NCBI RefSeq assembly: GCF_000002995.4
Contig: NW_025062478.1
Span: 11,776,001-11,840,000 of the forward strand
Direction: 5' to 3'
From: Brugia malayi
Lineage: Eukaryota; Nematoda; Chromadorea; Rhabditida; Onchocercidae
DNA length: 64,000 bases
In this document: in pieces, positions 53,301-64,000 of the stretch
Layout of the letters: every line of letters starts with the position of its first letter
How positions within the stretch are numbered: the stretch's first letter is position 1
The notes under the pieces: model-generated
Told to the model about the DNA's origin: nothing
What the model saw: the letters and a program-made list of their open reading frames with translations, nothing else
Database searches by the model: none
Position numbers and translations under genes: made by a program

Positions 53301-53775
53301 TAAAATTTTTAGTAAAATGGACAGTGATTCAATTTCACCAGCTTTTGCTGTACAAATTCAACGGAAGTTTTTTGTTTACTAAGTTTCAGAATTTTTGGTA
53401 CCACCATCTACCGCATACAAGCCATATGGCAAGCAGTAATGCTGACACAACACTGGACATTATGCCGATGGTTGGCTCGAACGAACTGAACTCTGACATT
53501 ACTGCAGTGAATGACTTGTTTAGTACAGTGTAAGTTTGGGTTATATTCATACTTCGGTTTCTGACCTTTTCAATGAAGGCTGTTGTATTGTTTTACAGTA
53601 ATTAATTTGCTATTCCACCTTGACCAGCTGTACTTTGAATCTTTTGAATTATATTTGTAGGAGTATTGGTCAACATAATAATCCATTCACGCAGTCGTGT
53701 TTTCCACGAATAAATTTGGAAAACTGTGTTGAAAAAAGTGCAAACGTTAGTGATATATCGTGTCGTGCACCGTAA
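50319..53775 (+). CDS. tandem CCCH zinc-finger protein A (TTP/MEX-5/OMA-type) with cysteine-rich tail
   Basis: Exons in phase: 50319-50506, 50940-51021, 51337-51453, 51791-51857, 51927-52051, 52257-52373, 52680-52762, 52929-53070, 53390-53529 and probably 53661-53775; 391 residues (354 if translation stops at the TAA at 53531). An N-terminal domain ([19 protein letters not shown], then [19 protein letters not shown]) is shared with gene B but is no family I know. Two fingers follow, both C-x8-C-x5-C-x3-[17 protein letters not shown]...H and [19 protein letters not shown]...H, each with the YKT.LC lead-in that in this family reads AU-rich RNA. Next is a cysteine-rich stretch of CxxC pairs (HCRHC, CARNACC, GCNRC, SCNHC), possibly a further zinc-binding module, absent from gene B. 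Family role: cytoplasmic control of mRNA stability or translation, often germline or embryo in nematodes; that use here is inference. Exon 3 has two in-frame donors (51360, 51453). Confidence 0.83.
53661..53775 (+). other. probable extra last exon of CCCH gene A
   Basis: The frame reaches a TAA at 53531, but that TAA sits inside a consensus donor (AGT|GTAAGT, junction 53529/53530). An acceptor atatttgtag ends at 53660, and joining the two restores phase and gives 37 more codons (starting [14 protein letters not shown], ending SDISCRAP) before a TAA at 53773. Thirty-seven open codons are moderately unlikely by chance in such AT-rich DNA. Both forms may exist. Confidence 0.55.
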
Positions 53776-56366
53776 AATTCTTCGAAAATATTGTTCGTCG
53801 ACATCTTTTTCATTTTTTTCGGAATACTTATGAATTGCAACCTGTTGGGCTGCTTTTCCATGTGAGTAGCCTATCATTTACTAAATTGTACATCTCATCG
53901 AAACAAAGCTTCCTGTAACATATTCGGACACAATGCATTCATATGTAAATATTTTATTTTTGTATTTATTTTAAATCGCTTATCCTGTCTCATTGTCAGA
54001 TATCGTCATTTTACTCCTAGCTATATGTGCTGATTTTTTTTTTTTTTTTTTGTATTCAATAATATGCATCGGTTTGATCTTATCATTTTTCTTTTCAATA
54101 TGTAAATTTTTGGGTTATACGTTTCACTTTTCATCCATTTCAGTACCATACTTATATCATGTTGTGTATATCATTGTGTGTGTGTCGTTACTTTTTATTT
54201 CAGAATGGTTCGTAGAACAATCATTTATACTTTACTCTTTTATATTTCTGTTTTCTTTACAAATTATTTACATTATTTTTCTACTAGTTGGCAAATCCGT
54301 TTATGTTTTTTTTTTTTTTTTTTTTCGGATTTGGTTTGCCAAATATTTTATTCGGTAATGAATTGCGAAAGAGATATGAAATTTCGAAATTTTAGAATTA
54401 TGTGTGTGAAATTTTAGATGAAAGAATAAGCAAAATTGACAAATTCTAGATTCATGTTTCAGTTTCAAAATTCATCAAGAAAGTATATCATCATCTGTTT
54501 ATTATTTTCATGTGTGTTGTATTTTTATATTTGAGTTGATTTAATGATGCATATTCACTGACTGTTGGTTAATAACATTACCGAATTTCTTTTCCAGTCA
54601 GCATAAGATTTAATTATTTGTTTATTCATTGCTTTTCATTACTACTTACTTTGTGCTGTATTACATTTATTTTCATTGTATGAAGTATAAAATGTTATCA
54701 TTCTGAAAGGTTTATTACTGTGAAATTCTGCACATTTCTGTTTGTTTTTTTTTTCTTGCTTTTCAACATTGAACATTTGTCCAATTTTTTTTTTTTTTTT
54801 TTTAATTGAAACTTCCGAGCATTGTTTCCTTATATATATAATCTGAAGAAGTTACAATCGCAAAGAAACTCTTAAAGATATATTTACTTACATTAGTGGT
54901 ATTATTCCGATTTACAATATGCCTTCTTTTTTTTAACTTTAGTGAATTGATCGATTGTGAGGGTAGTGTTTGTGATGATGGATTAGCAGTGACCGTGGTG
55001 TAGTTTTGGATTTGAAATTATGATGGTTGGTATTTTTGATTGGTGATTTAACACGAAATATATCAGTATCTTTGAATAGAAATTTCTGAAATGTTCGGCG
55101 CGAAGTTCTGGAGAAAGGGTTAAATGAGGTCAAAGATAGCAGACTTGAGGTTTTTCGTTTCCTAACAATTAGTAATTTCGTGATATAAACCGATGACAAA
55201 TTTGGTTGATACTCGTAAATAATTAAAAATCATTATCTCATAAATTATGGGAAATTCATAGATGTACACATTTCTGTGATATAATTTTTTCAGAAATCAC
55301 TTTCAACTGTTTTCATACTCCTAATATACAAATCAATAAATCATGCTACTAACAGTGAGCGAATCAAATATAACTTCAACTTCTGTATGTCAGCGATCGT
55401 TTATGACTTAATTTACCACAAATAGTAAGTTTCTTTGTTTGAATGTTTTTCGTGAAATTTACTATTATGCTCCTACCGTAACCATCGCTTTTCTTTGTGT
55501 TGGTTTCATTAAAAGGATTCCGTCATCGTAAATCATTTGTCCTTTGAGTGATGAGAAAGCGAAGACAGGAAATAGCATAAATGTATTGTTAATCTTAGTC
55601 TATCGCTCAGTTAATTTCTCTCCGATTTAAAGTGCTTGGTCGTGTATCAAATCAGCTGTTTAATAAGAATTAAAATCAGTGCCACAATGTGGGAATATGA
55701 TTGATTAGGTACTGTAGTAGGAATTGTTGGTTGTTCCATCTTGTTAATCATTGTTAAATTATGTTAGAGCGTGAGATTGCTCTGTTACTGGAATTATGCT
55801 AAGCATTATCTCATATGTGTTGTGGTCTTTTGATATCATGCAGGCTTAAGGTTGAAAGCTTAAGGTCGACATGTGTATAGTTGACTCGGTTAGTTTCTCA
55901 TTTTTGGTATTGTTTGTGTATCTTTATCATTACTTTGTGTTGAAAGATAGCACTTACATTAAGTTTTCATCCGAAGAGAGAAGAAGTAGTAAATCTTTTT
56001 GAATGAAAAAACGCAGAAGCTGAATTGTTGTTAGTTACTCTTATGAAAGCGATCATGGAATCGCGGTAATATTTTGAGATGAGATAGCAGTTATTGATAT
56101 TATTGTGTTGGATTTTACAGACAGTGCATAAAGGAACTAGATTCTCTTTAAAAGCATTGTAGATGCGGTCAAAATTGTTCAAAAGATTTAAGATATGACA
56201 CGAAGTCATGAAATGTTGTACATACTAAGATTAATTTCATGCCAATATTAGGAAACCTGAATGATTTCTGTCACTTATATTATTGAATATTTCTTTAATC
56301 GGCGAATTTCAGATTTATTTTTAATTTTTGCTTATGCTTATGCTTTTGTGATTTCTGATATTTCTG
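53776..56366. other. intergenic region between the two CCCH paralogues
   Basis: Holds the 3'UTR of gene A and the promoter of gene B. No exon supported on either strand. Contains T runs (54034-54050, 54308-54325, 54785-54803). Confidence 0.6.
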
Positions 56367-59300
56367 ATGGCTGCAGTGGTACATTCCAAAAAGGAGGAAC
56401 AAGATCTGTGGGCACAACAGTTTAGTATGGTGCCTATGGCAATGGAATTTTGGGATTTCTTATATCAAACGTACGGTATAGAACGACATATGACATATTT
56501 CAACCAAGAAGATCCAAACAGGTTGAATCCTTGTCTTTTCCTTTTATCTTTTTTTTTTTTCGGGTTAACATCAAGTTTTTCATGCAGTAATTTCTTGCTA
56601 GATATTTTAATCGAATCACAAGTACACAATTTGAATCAGCGGAGTTTCGATTTCCATAAAAGTTGAAGCTTTATATAATAAGGCAAATTTAGCCAATAGT
56701 TTTGCTCGTTGTGTACTTCTTAAGATGGAGGAACATATGTACCAATCAGTTAAGTATCGAAACAATGGAGTCATAAATCGTCGACCATTTAAAAACTGCT
56801 ATGTTTCTTGATACAGTAATTAATTTTATGGCCAATGAACAATAAGATGATATCATTGTCCCCATGATTAATTCGCTTTATATAATTTGTTCATCGAAGT
56901 CAATAAAATATAATTCTTCATCATGATTTTTAACAGTTCTATTCATTATTTTATTTCAGAATGTACTTCATCACTCATGGCAAGCTAAATTATATTGATC
57001 TATCCAGAATTAACCCAAATTTTTCAAGAACGTTTGAAGTAAATGTTATACCTTATTTACTTACTGCCTGAATTTTCTTTTTTTTTTATTGTAGACAGAA
57101 GGATTTTGTTTTCTGGAGGATTCTTGTCTGTTTGAGAATATTATATGTGACTTAATGATCTTCGCTATGAATAGTGAAATTTAGTTCAAGAAATTTAAAA
57201 AATGATTAGTCGTTTATATATGAAACATATTTAGCGCCATCCGAATATGAAAAGTGGGCCACGTAATTGGCTTTTCAAAGAAAGCTTCATTTAAGTTACT
57301 TATTCTTACATTTACATAATTGTAGTTATAAGCTTAGATTTGTTTTCTTTTGATGTGAGTAACTTGATACTAGTATCTCATTCTTTCCTGGTAGCCCGTG
57401 CTTTGTTTTCCAATTATGACAGTGATATCTTTCTTATCTTGAGAGATTATTTCTATATTTTGATAGCATCTTTTACCTGGGATTAGGTCTAACATTAAAA
57501 TTTTCTCGTTTTTTCTTTTTCTTTCAATAATGGATATTTACTAGTGTGATATTTTCTGCACAACGGTATGGTTTGTTTGTGCAACGTATAAATAATTCAA
57601 ATATTTTTGAATGTTATAGATACGATAGGCAAATGTATAAGGGATGCAATGAGTAGTTAATTTTGAAATAAGCAAATGTGTGATATCACGGTGATAGAGA
57701 AAAGATGAAATTAGATGTGCTTTGTAACAAAATAGGATCTGATTGAGTAGTCTGTAGAGCCGAAAAAGGAATGCCTTTCAGAGAAGGCGGTGTTTGAAAC
57801 CATTCTTTATTTTGTTAAGATAGAGAATATCGCTAATCCAAGTATAGAATAGAAATGAAATGGTTAGTAAAGATCTCTCTTTACATAGTAAGAGTTGGAG
57901 TTCATATATTTATTAACAAATTGTAAAATTCTTGATAATGCAAATGAGTATTGGATAAAAGATTTCTTAATTGAAGTATTTATTTAGGAATTATTGAGAT
58001 AAAGCAATCTCTAATATTACGGATCTAATGCAAATTTATTTCAGTGTATTATATTCAGTCTTTCCAACATACTTGTCGTTTTTTTTTTTTTTTTTTTTTT
58101 TTCCTTTCTTACCGTAAAATTTAATTCAGATATTTGAAAAAAAATTATTTTAAAACGATGTTGAGATGAACTTTAATTGAGATCTTTTTAGATTATCAAT
58201 TTTTGTAAGTTTCAGAAGCGCAGTCTTGCCCCGTCTGAAGACAGCAAAAGACCTATACGTCCATGCAAATCTGTTTGGCAAGCCTTAACGGATGTGGAAC
58301 GTAAAGAGTTTCAAAAGGGTAAGCCATCTACTGCTAGAATATTGTAGGTGGCATTTTTTATTTCTACTTTATTGCTATTAAATTGGAAATGTTTATAAAT
58401 TCAAGGATCCTTAGTGTTCGCAACCAGATAGGATGTCTTATCATTGGTATGAATATTTCATTGACGGGATGATATTTTTGGTAGATATGACAGATAGGTT
58501 AGTGTAATATATTCCTATGTTTTGTTGGATTTTTTTTTTATTGGAAGAGGGAAAGAGAAATCGGAAGTCATTAAAAAGTTAAAGCTGTTTGACTTTTGTG
58601 TTATATTCAATTAATGTCTTATGGATTTATTGATTGTAGAGGCAGGGAAATTGCATTAGGTCAAAGGAGCACAATAAGAAAGATTACATCCTTCCATTAC
58701 CGTAACCTCCTTGTCTTGCATTAATTTGTTGCTTAGTTTTTTCTACAAGGTCATTAATTATCCGCTGATGTTGACTGCCGATAATGTAAGCAAAAGAAAA
58801 AAAGGGGCAAAGCTAAATTTGTTTATATTCAGCGAATAGTGCGAATCATAGTGAGGCCATAAAAAGGTGCCATAAAAAATGAGGCAGGACTAAGTTTTCA
58901 AGAAAATTTTCTATTCCTCTCTAATAATTATAATTATAAAAGAAATTATGGCAGCACATTCAAATTTTCGGTTTTATAAGTTATCGACACTCAGTGATAT
59001 ACATCATTGCATCGTTCGTTTTGGTGTCTCTTCTGTAAATTCTATCGTTGAATCGAAAGATGACTTTCCATCCTCATATGATTTTCATTTTCGAATAGAC
59101 TATAGATGAATTCTTAATTAAATGCTCATTCAGCTATTAGTAATATTGCATTTCGATTAGGCCTATTACATCACAATCTGCAATTGTGTGTTTTCACACT
59201 TTCATTCCAGAACGTTCGAAGAAGAGATCTTACAAAACATCTTTATGTAAAACATTCCGAGAGACAAAAAAATGTGTTTATGGAGACGCATGCATTTTTG

Positions 59301-60612
59301 CACATGGTGAGAGGGAACTTCGTCTGCCACCTCAGGTAAAGTGAAGAGCTTATTGAGAATTTGGAAAGTTTTGAGATGAATTTGGATAATTTAGACATGA
59401 CATCTGGTAAGTTCAAGGTTATGTGGTTTTATCTGATAATAAGTGATAGAAATCTCCTGATATATTTGCAATCATGATAGTTATTCAGGTAATGGTGTAA
59501 GGTACCTGAAGTATGACATTGAGAAATTCGTGTAGCACTTGATATTTTTTTTTTGTTTTTGTTTTGTAGATTCATCCGAAATACAAAACTCAGTTGTGCA
59601 GAAATTTTAGCAAATGGAATTATTGTCCCTATGGAGCCAAATGCCTATTTATTCATGAACGTTCCTACGAAAATGTGGACTTCACTAACGTGATGCATAA
59701 TTTTTGCTTTTTTCTATTATTCATCTATAACTTTGATTTTGTTCCATTTATTGGAATAAATTTAGGTGAATTCAACTAGACAATAAGTTGATCAATTAAG
59801 TCATTGAAGTATTTCACTTAAGAAAATTTGATCAATTGATCCTAGATTTATCGACCGCTTTTTTAAATAAATTTACATTAAAGTTGCAGATAAGAACGGA
59901 TGATTCAGCAAGTATCAATAATTTTTCGTACGCAAATAGCTTTGATGTGGAACAAATGAATACAAAGTGATTATTAATTTATTGATCTTTGAAACCTCTC
60001 GCAACTCGCAACTTATCTTTTTGAAACCTCTCGCAACTTATCTTTTCTCATAGTCAAGATTATAGAGTAATTTTAGGTGCAAAAAGAGCATAAGTTATCT
60101 ACATGCATACTTTCTTATAATTCCTTCTATCACATTCATACATAATTCCGTGTTTTTCAGTAATAAATGTATAAACCCACAGGTTAGCTTCGGAAAATCT
60201 GCACAGTTTGCTGAAAAGGATGGCTTCTGTCACTCTGCAACAAGCGCTAGTTTCAATAGAGCAGAAAATATGGGACATTCTGTATAATTTTTTTCACATT
60301 ATATATCATGTTTTAAAATTTATTTTAGTAATTTTGATTGGGTTTAATCGATAATTCAATTTCACAAAGGAGCATTATTCTAAAAAGTTCAATTTTATAA
60401 TAATGTAAACTATTTATACTTATTGTCGTTAGTTTGTATTCATATAAAATATATTGAAAGCATTTCATTTTTAGACAGTCAAAAATCAATTTCCTGAGAA
60501 TATTGCATATGGAGATCGGTCAATGGATTATGCTGCTACGATTGCGATTAACAATGTTTTAGATAATAACGGTATTATCGAGCAACTTAGTGAACAACTC
60601 AGTAATGTGTAG
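56367..60612 (+). CDS. tandem CCCH zinc-finger protein B, paralogue of A
   Basis: Exons in phase: 56367-56521, 56960-57038, 58216-58318, 59211-59335, 59570-59689, 59890-59946 (weak gtggaa donor), 60183-60281, 60475-60612 (stop TAG); 291 residues. Intron phases of the first exons equal those of gene A. The N-terminal domain aligns ([38 protein letters not shown]); [17 protein letters not shown] matches [16 protein letters not shown] of A. Two C-x8-C-x5-C-x3-H fingers follow: [16 protein letters not shown]...H and [19 protein letters not shown]...H. The tail has no CxxC pairs and ends [12 protein letters not shown], like DLFSTV of A. As in A, the stop lies within a possible donor (GT|GTAGGT, 60608), and an acceptor at 60856 would add a short exon. 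The splicing of 59690-60182 is uncertain. The start at 56367 lacks a close acceptor; cag at about 56312 is the nearest. Role as for A: RNA binding, inferred from the fingers. Confidence 0.8.
59989..60047. repeat. short tandem duplication in a gene B intron
   Basis: A unit reading GAAACCTCTCGCAACT, then TATCTTTT, occurs twice in a row (from 59990 and from 60022); the first copy has an internal CGCAACT duplication. Confidence 0.85.
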
Positions 60613-60856
60613 GTCCATAATCTTTTAGAAGTTTATCCATAATCTTTTCTGAAACATAAATTTTTAAATATCTCTATGCCAAGGATGATATTACTTGAGG
60701 TTTGGTTTCCTTTCATTCTTTTAAAAAACGGAAGAATGTTATCGTTTAGGACGGAATGGTTGTGTGGACATAGGATTAAAATTTTATAGGAATGGAATTT
60801 AGGCAAAAGAAAATTGTTATAGGAAAATGATGGATAGTAACTATATGTTTTCGCAG

Positions 60857-60923
60857 TTATCTTGCTCCAGAAAATAATTCAGTTGATCTTAAATCCAGGA
60901 TATTCGAGTTTATCACTTATTAA
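60857..60923 (+). other. possible extra last exon of CCCH gene B
   Basis: Acceptor tttcgcag ends at 60856. If the previous exon is cut at 60608 (AAT GT|GTAGGT), the phase fits and 21 codons follow (YLAPENNSVDLKSRIFEF, then ITY) to a TAA at 60921. Support is the matching arrangement in gene A; the donor here is weaker. Confidence 0.4.
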
Positions 60924-63900
60924 AACGATTTTATTTTTAAAATATCATAAGATATTGACAATGTTTCTTTATGATTTCATCACTGTTTTCTTACCATTTT
61001 AGGGAGAGTTCTGTTGCTTTTCTTATTTATTTTATTGATTGGAATTATATTAAATGCTATCTCATGTAATTTCATCTCCTCTATTTCATTGTTGTGTATT
61101 AAAGATGTGTAATTAAGGAATGATATTCATTATTTTAGTTATCTTTTATATGTCTGCTTTTCTGTAATGCTTATGCATATAGATTCCTGTTTGTTTTTTT
61201 TTTTTTCTATGAACATTATCATGAATTGTAAGATGTAATTTTTTATAATCATAGGTAAATATTTCACAGAAATAATTTTCAGAGCATTCTAATGAAGTAA
61301 TTTTAGAAAAATCTAATTCATAAAAAAAAAAAGGTAAAGGTAGTATTTGAAAATAATACTGAAAGAGGATTAGGTTAAGATGAGCTTTTGGATAAAATAA
61401 AATTTTTAAAGCATTCCTTTTTTGCTCTATTTTGATTTTCACTTACAGTAATGTTTAGCTGTTGAAGTTAATCTATTAAACATTCACAGAACAACAATTG
61501 TGAATTGTTTGTTATTGTGTTCGGGGATTTTATTTTTATTTTTTCAAATTTTTTTTTGTAATAATTATCTGTTTGGTTTGGTAATTAGGATGATTGATTG
61601 GTTAATTGTATGGTAACAACAGTATAGCGCTATGATTTGTTTTCAACTATGATCTTCAAACTACACAATGAAAAATAGATGAAATGTTCATTTGAAATGG
61701 GAATTACATTAATTGCAATTGAATCTTCAAATAATATTTTTTTTTTCACTTTAGTTTTTGTTTTTAACAAAAAATTGGAAAGATTTAATTGGGATTTTAT
61801 GTTTAATATTTGAAGAAGAAAACGGTTTATCAAAAGGGAAACAGTTGTCTGTTCAATGTAATAACAGAATGAAAAGTAAGACATAAGGCGAAGAAGAAAG
61901 TCTGATGAAATGTAAAAAGTGGCGAATTAAAAAGCGATCGATCTAAATCGTAGAGAATGTACAACTGAAATGAAATTAACATTTGTAAAAAAGAATTTAT
62001 ATTTCCTTTTTTTTTTTTTTTCTGAAAATCGAGGAGGTTTCAGTCATTAATAAATGTTTAAATCTAAATACTGATTAAATTTCAAATAAAATCGAACAAG
62101 TTCTTTGCAATTTTTTCATTTTATTTTTACAAAAGTATGAGAATCAAAAAAGTAAGAATTGATTAAATAAAAAAACGGAAAAATGTGATTGCAGTGATCA
62201 ATCACAATGATACTGAGTGGTTGATTGTGTTTGTGATATGCTAGGAATTCAGATGATCGATTAAGTAAGTTATCATTGTTTGAAATTCACAAAAATATAT
62301 CCTTAGAATAAAGTATTGAAAGTTTAAAACCTTTTTTTTTTCTTTTAAAAGAGTTAAAAAAGAACGATTTGTAGTTACTCAAATATAGAAATTTTGTGTG
62401 TACCAAATTTCAAAATTACTTTCAATTCTACTTCCTGCGAAACAGAATTTCTCTTTTTTAAATTATAAATTTACTTTCCTTTTTTTTTTTTTTTTTTTTT
62501 TTTTTTTGTAAACCGCATTGTCAGTGTTTTAAAATAAATAATATTATTCAGGTAGTAATAATTAGTTCATCAATTTGATTATAGGAAATTACTGCAATTC
62601 TCTTTTTATTTCATCAATTTTTTTTTTTTATTTTACAATTTATAAAATTTTAATTTCAATTTGTATCCTTTATACTTTTTGCAATTTACTAACTATTTTA
62701 ATAAAAAATGCACAAAATCATAATTTACATTTGATATACATTTAATAGTTTGCCTTTTTTCCATTCTTTTTTCAGTTAAAAAACGAAAAAATTTATATAC
62801 TAAATAAGAATTATTTGAATTTGTTAAATGTTTCAAAATTTTTTGTAAATTTAAACTAAATTTTTCTCCTAAAATGTTACATCTTGTTTTGGAATAAGAA
62901 AAAAACTACATTTTCTTAGTCATATCTAGAAGTAATTAATCTATCTTTTTCGTTTTTCTTTTTCCATTTCTGGTTTTCATAACCAGTTGCTAAGCAAATG
63001 ATTTAAAATAACAAAAAATATTTCTGTTTATGGAACAAGTTCTTTTTCCCTCACTTATATCATTTTTTCAGAATTATTATCGTGTATGCGTGATAAATAT
63101 TTAGAAATCTTGTTTTAGAAAGTATTAATTACTCAAATATATAAAATAATCAAATCATTAATTTAAATATTTCATACAAATTCAATTCGTCTTACAAAAT
63201 CTTTTTTTCTTCATTACAATTTCAATTTTTGATTTTTATTAGATAAACATTTTTTTTTTTTTTTTAATAAAAATTGAACTTTTATTTTATGCATTTATCA
63301 ATTTATGTGCTTCCATAGGTTAATAATTAAAAATTTTTCACGGCTATTGATTAGTCCATTTTTGCTTTGCTTTTCTTATTTTTTTTTTTTTGATAAAATT
63401 TGATTAATGTGAAATATATTTTACTATAACAACATTATATGATTATTTATCCAAATTATGCAAATAAGATAGTGATAAAAGAATGATAGAAAAAATAGAT
63501 ATCAACGAAAAAATAAATAAATAAATAAAAATTTAATTTAGAAATTTTGCTTCATGTATTTTAACCTGAATATGATGATAAAGAGTGAAATTATAATTTT
63601 GATTGTTTAAAAATTCTATTTCATTTCATTTGAACAAGTTTTATGACAAATTAATAATCAAATGATACAAACAAGTTTTATGACAAATTAATAAACAAAC
63701 ATTATTTGTTGTAATGAATTACTTCGATATTGCCTAAATTAACAGGTTATTTTATCCATCATTGCTGATTATTTTTGATTGTTATCAACGACAAATCTAT
63801 TTTTAATTTATTTATCATTATCAGTTCCATTGTTATAAAACTATTGATTTGTTGCCCATTTCATGATATTATTATTGATCTATTTGATAACAACAAATCA

Positions 63901-64000
63901 CTGTTTGTATGTGTCTGTATGTGTGTATGGTATTGCTATAATATTAATGATTATTAATCGTGATAACAATTTAGGATTATCATTTTTAGTTCTATTTTAA
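60924..64000. other. right-hand spacer, no gene seen
   Basis: About 3 kb downstream of gene B with no supported exon. It holds T runs (62480-62507, 63250-63265) and a 23-bp direct repeat (63635-63657 and 63671-63693, core ACAAGTTTTATGACAAATTA). G+C falls back to the level of the left half of the window. Confidence 0.6.

Noticed and set aside
53602..53877. 91-codon minus-strand frame downstream of CCCH gene A
   Set aside because: It overlaps, antisense, the probable last exon and 3'UTR of gene A and shows no domain; two overlapping frames on the same strand look equally random.
61146..61884. Minus-strand frames in the right-hand spacer
   Set aside because: Lys/Phe/Ile-rich, no domain, no start or splice context.

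Overview
This is a eukaryotic, strongly AT-rich window (G+C appears well under 30%) full of A/T homopolymers and trinucleotide, GA and TG microsatellites. Its genes are split by short AT-rich introns with GT..(t)ttcag borders. Acceptor-like (c)ag or tag sequences lie a few bases to tens of bases upstream of several start codons, as expected for spliced-leader trans-splicing. The protein families fit an animal: a Cys-loop receptor with a nematode GABA-receptor-like sequence, tandem CCCH proteins of the TTP/MEX-5/OMA type, an ASB3-type SOCS-box protein and an ATF7IP/windei-type protein. I infer a nematode, perhaps a spirurid or filarial type; the species cannot be fixed from sequence alone. There is no sign of bacterial, organellar or Wolbachia DNA. 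All exon models below come from reading splice sites and checking that phases add up.

Layout. 1-2913 (minus): 5' half of a ligand-gated ion channel gene running off the left edge. 2914-12471: long gene-poor spacer rich in microsatellites. 12472-17805 (minus): an 11-exon ATF7IP-like chromatin cofactor with a 45-bp coding tandem repeat, a SUMO-interacting motif and a C-terminal FN3 domain. 17806-28135: about 10 kb of A/T-rich spacer. 28136-38636 (plus): a 5-exon single-pass membrane protein with a CUB-like ectodomain, spread over 10.5 kb with introns of 3.6 and 4.3 kb. 40679-45929 (minus): a 13-exon ASB3 orthologue (ankyrin repeats plus SOCS box). 45930-50318: divergent intergenic region holding a 1.46-kb imperfect palindrome (foldback/MITE-like). 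50319-60923 (plus): two head-to-tail paralogous genes, each with two CCCH zinc fingers and the same extra N-terminal domain. 60924-64000: spacer, no gene seen.

The genes do not form one pathway. Predicted roles are neurotransmission (LGIC), heterochromatin/SETDB1 recruitment (ATF7IP-like), cell surface (CUB protein), Cullin-5 ubiquitin ligase adaptor (ASB3) and mRNA control (CCCH pair). The items most worth following are the CCCH pair (likely C-terminal exons hidden behind donor-embedded stop codons, an alternative in-frame donor, a cysteine-rich tail in one copy only, and two open frames across two exons of the other) and the foldback element between ASB3 and the CCCH pair.
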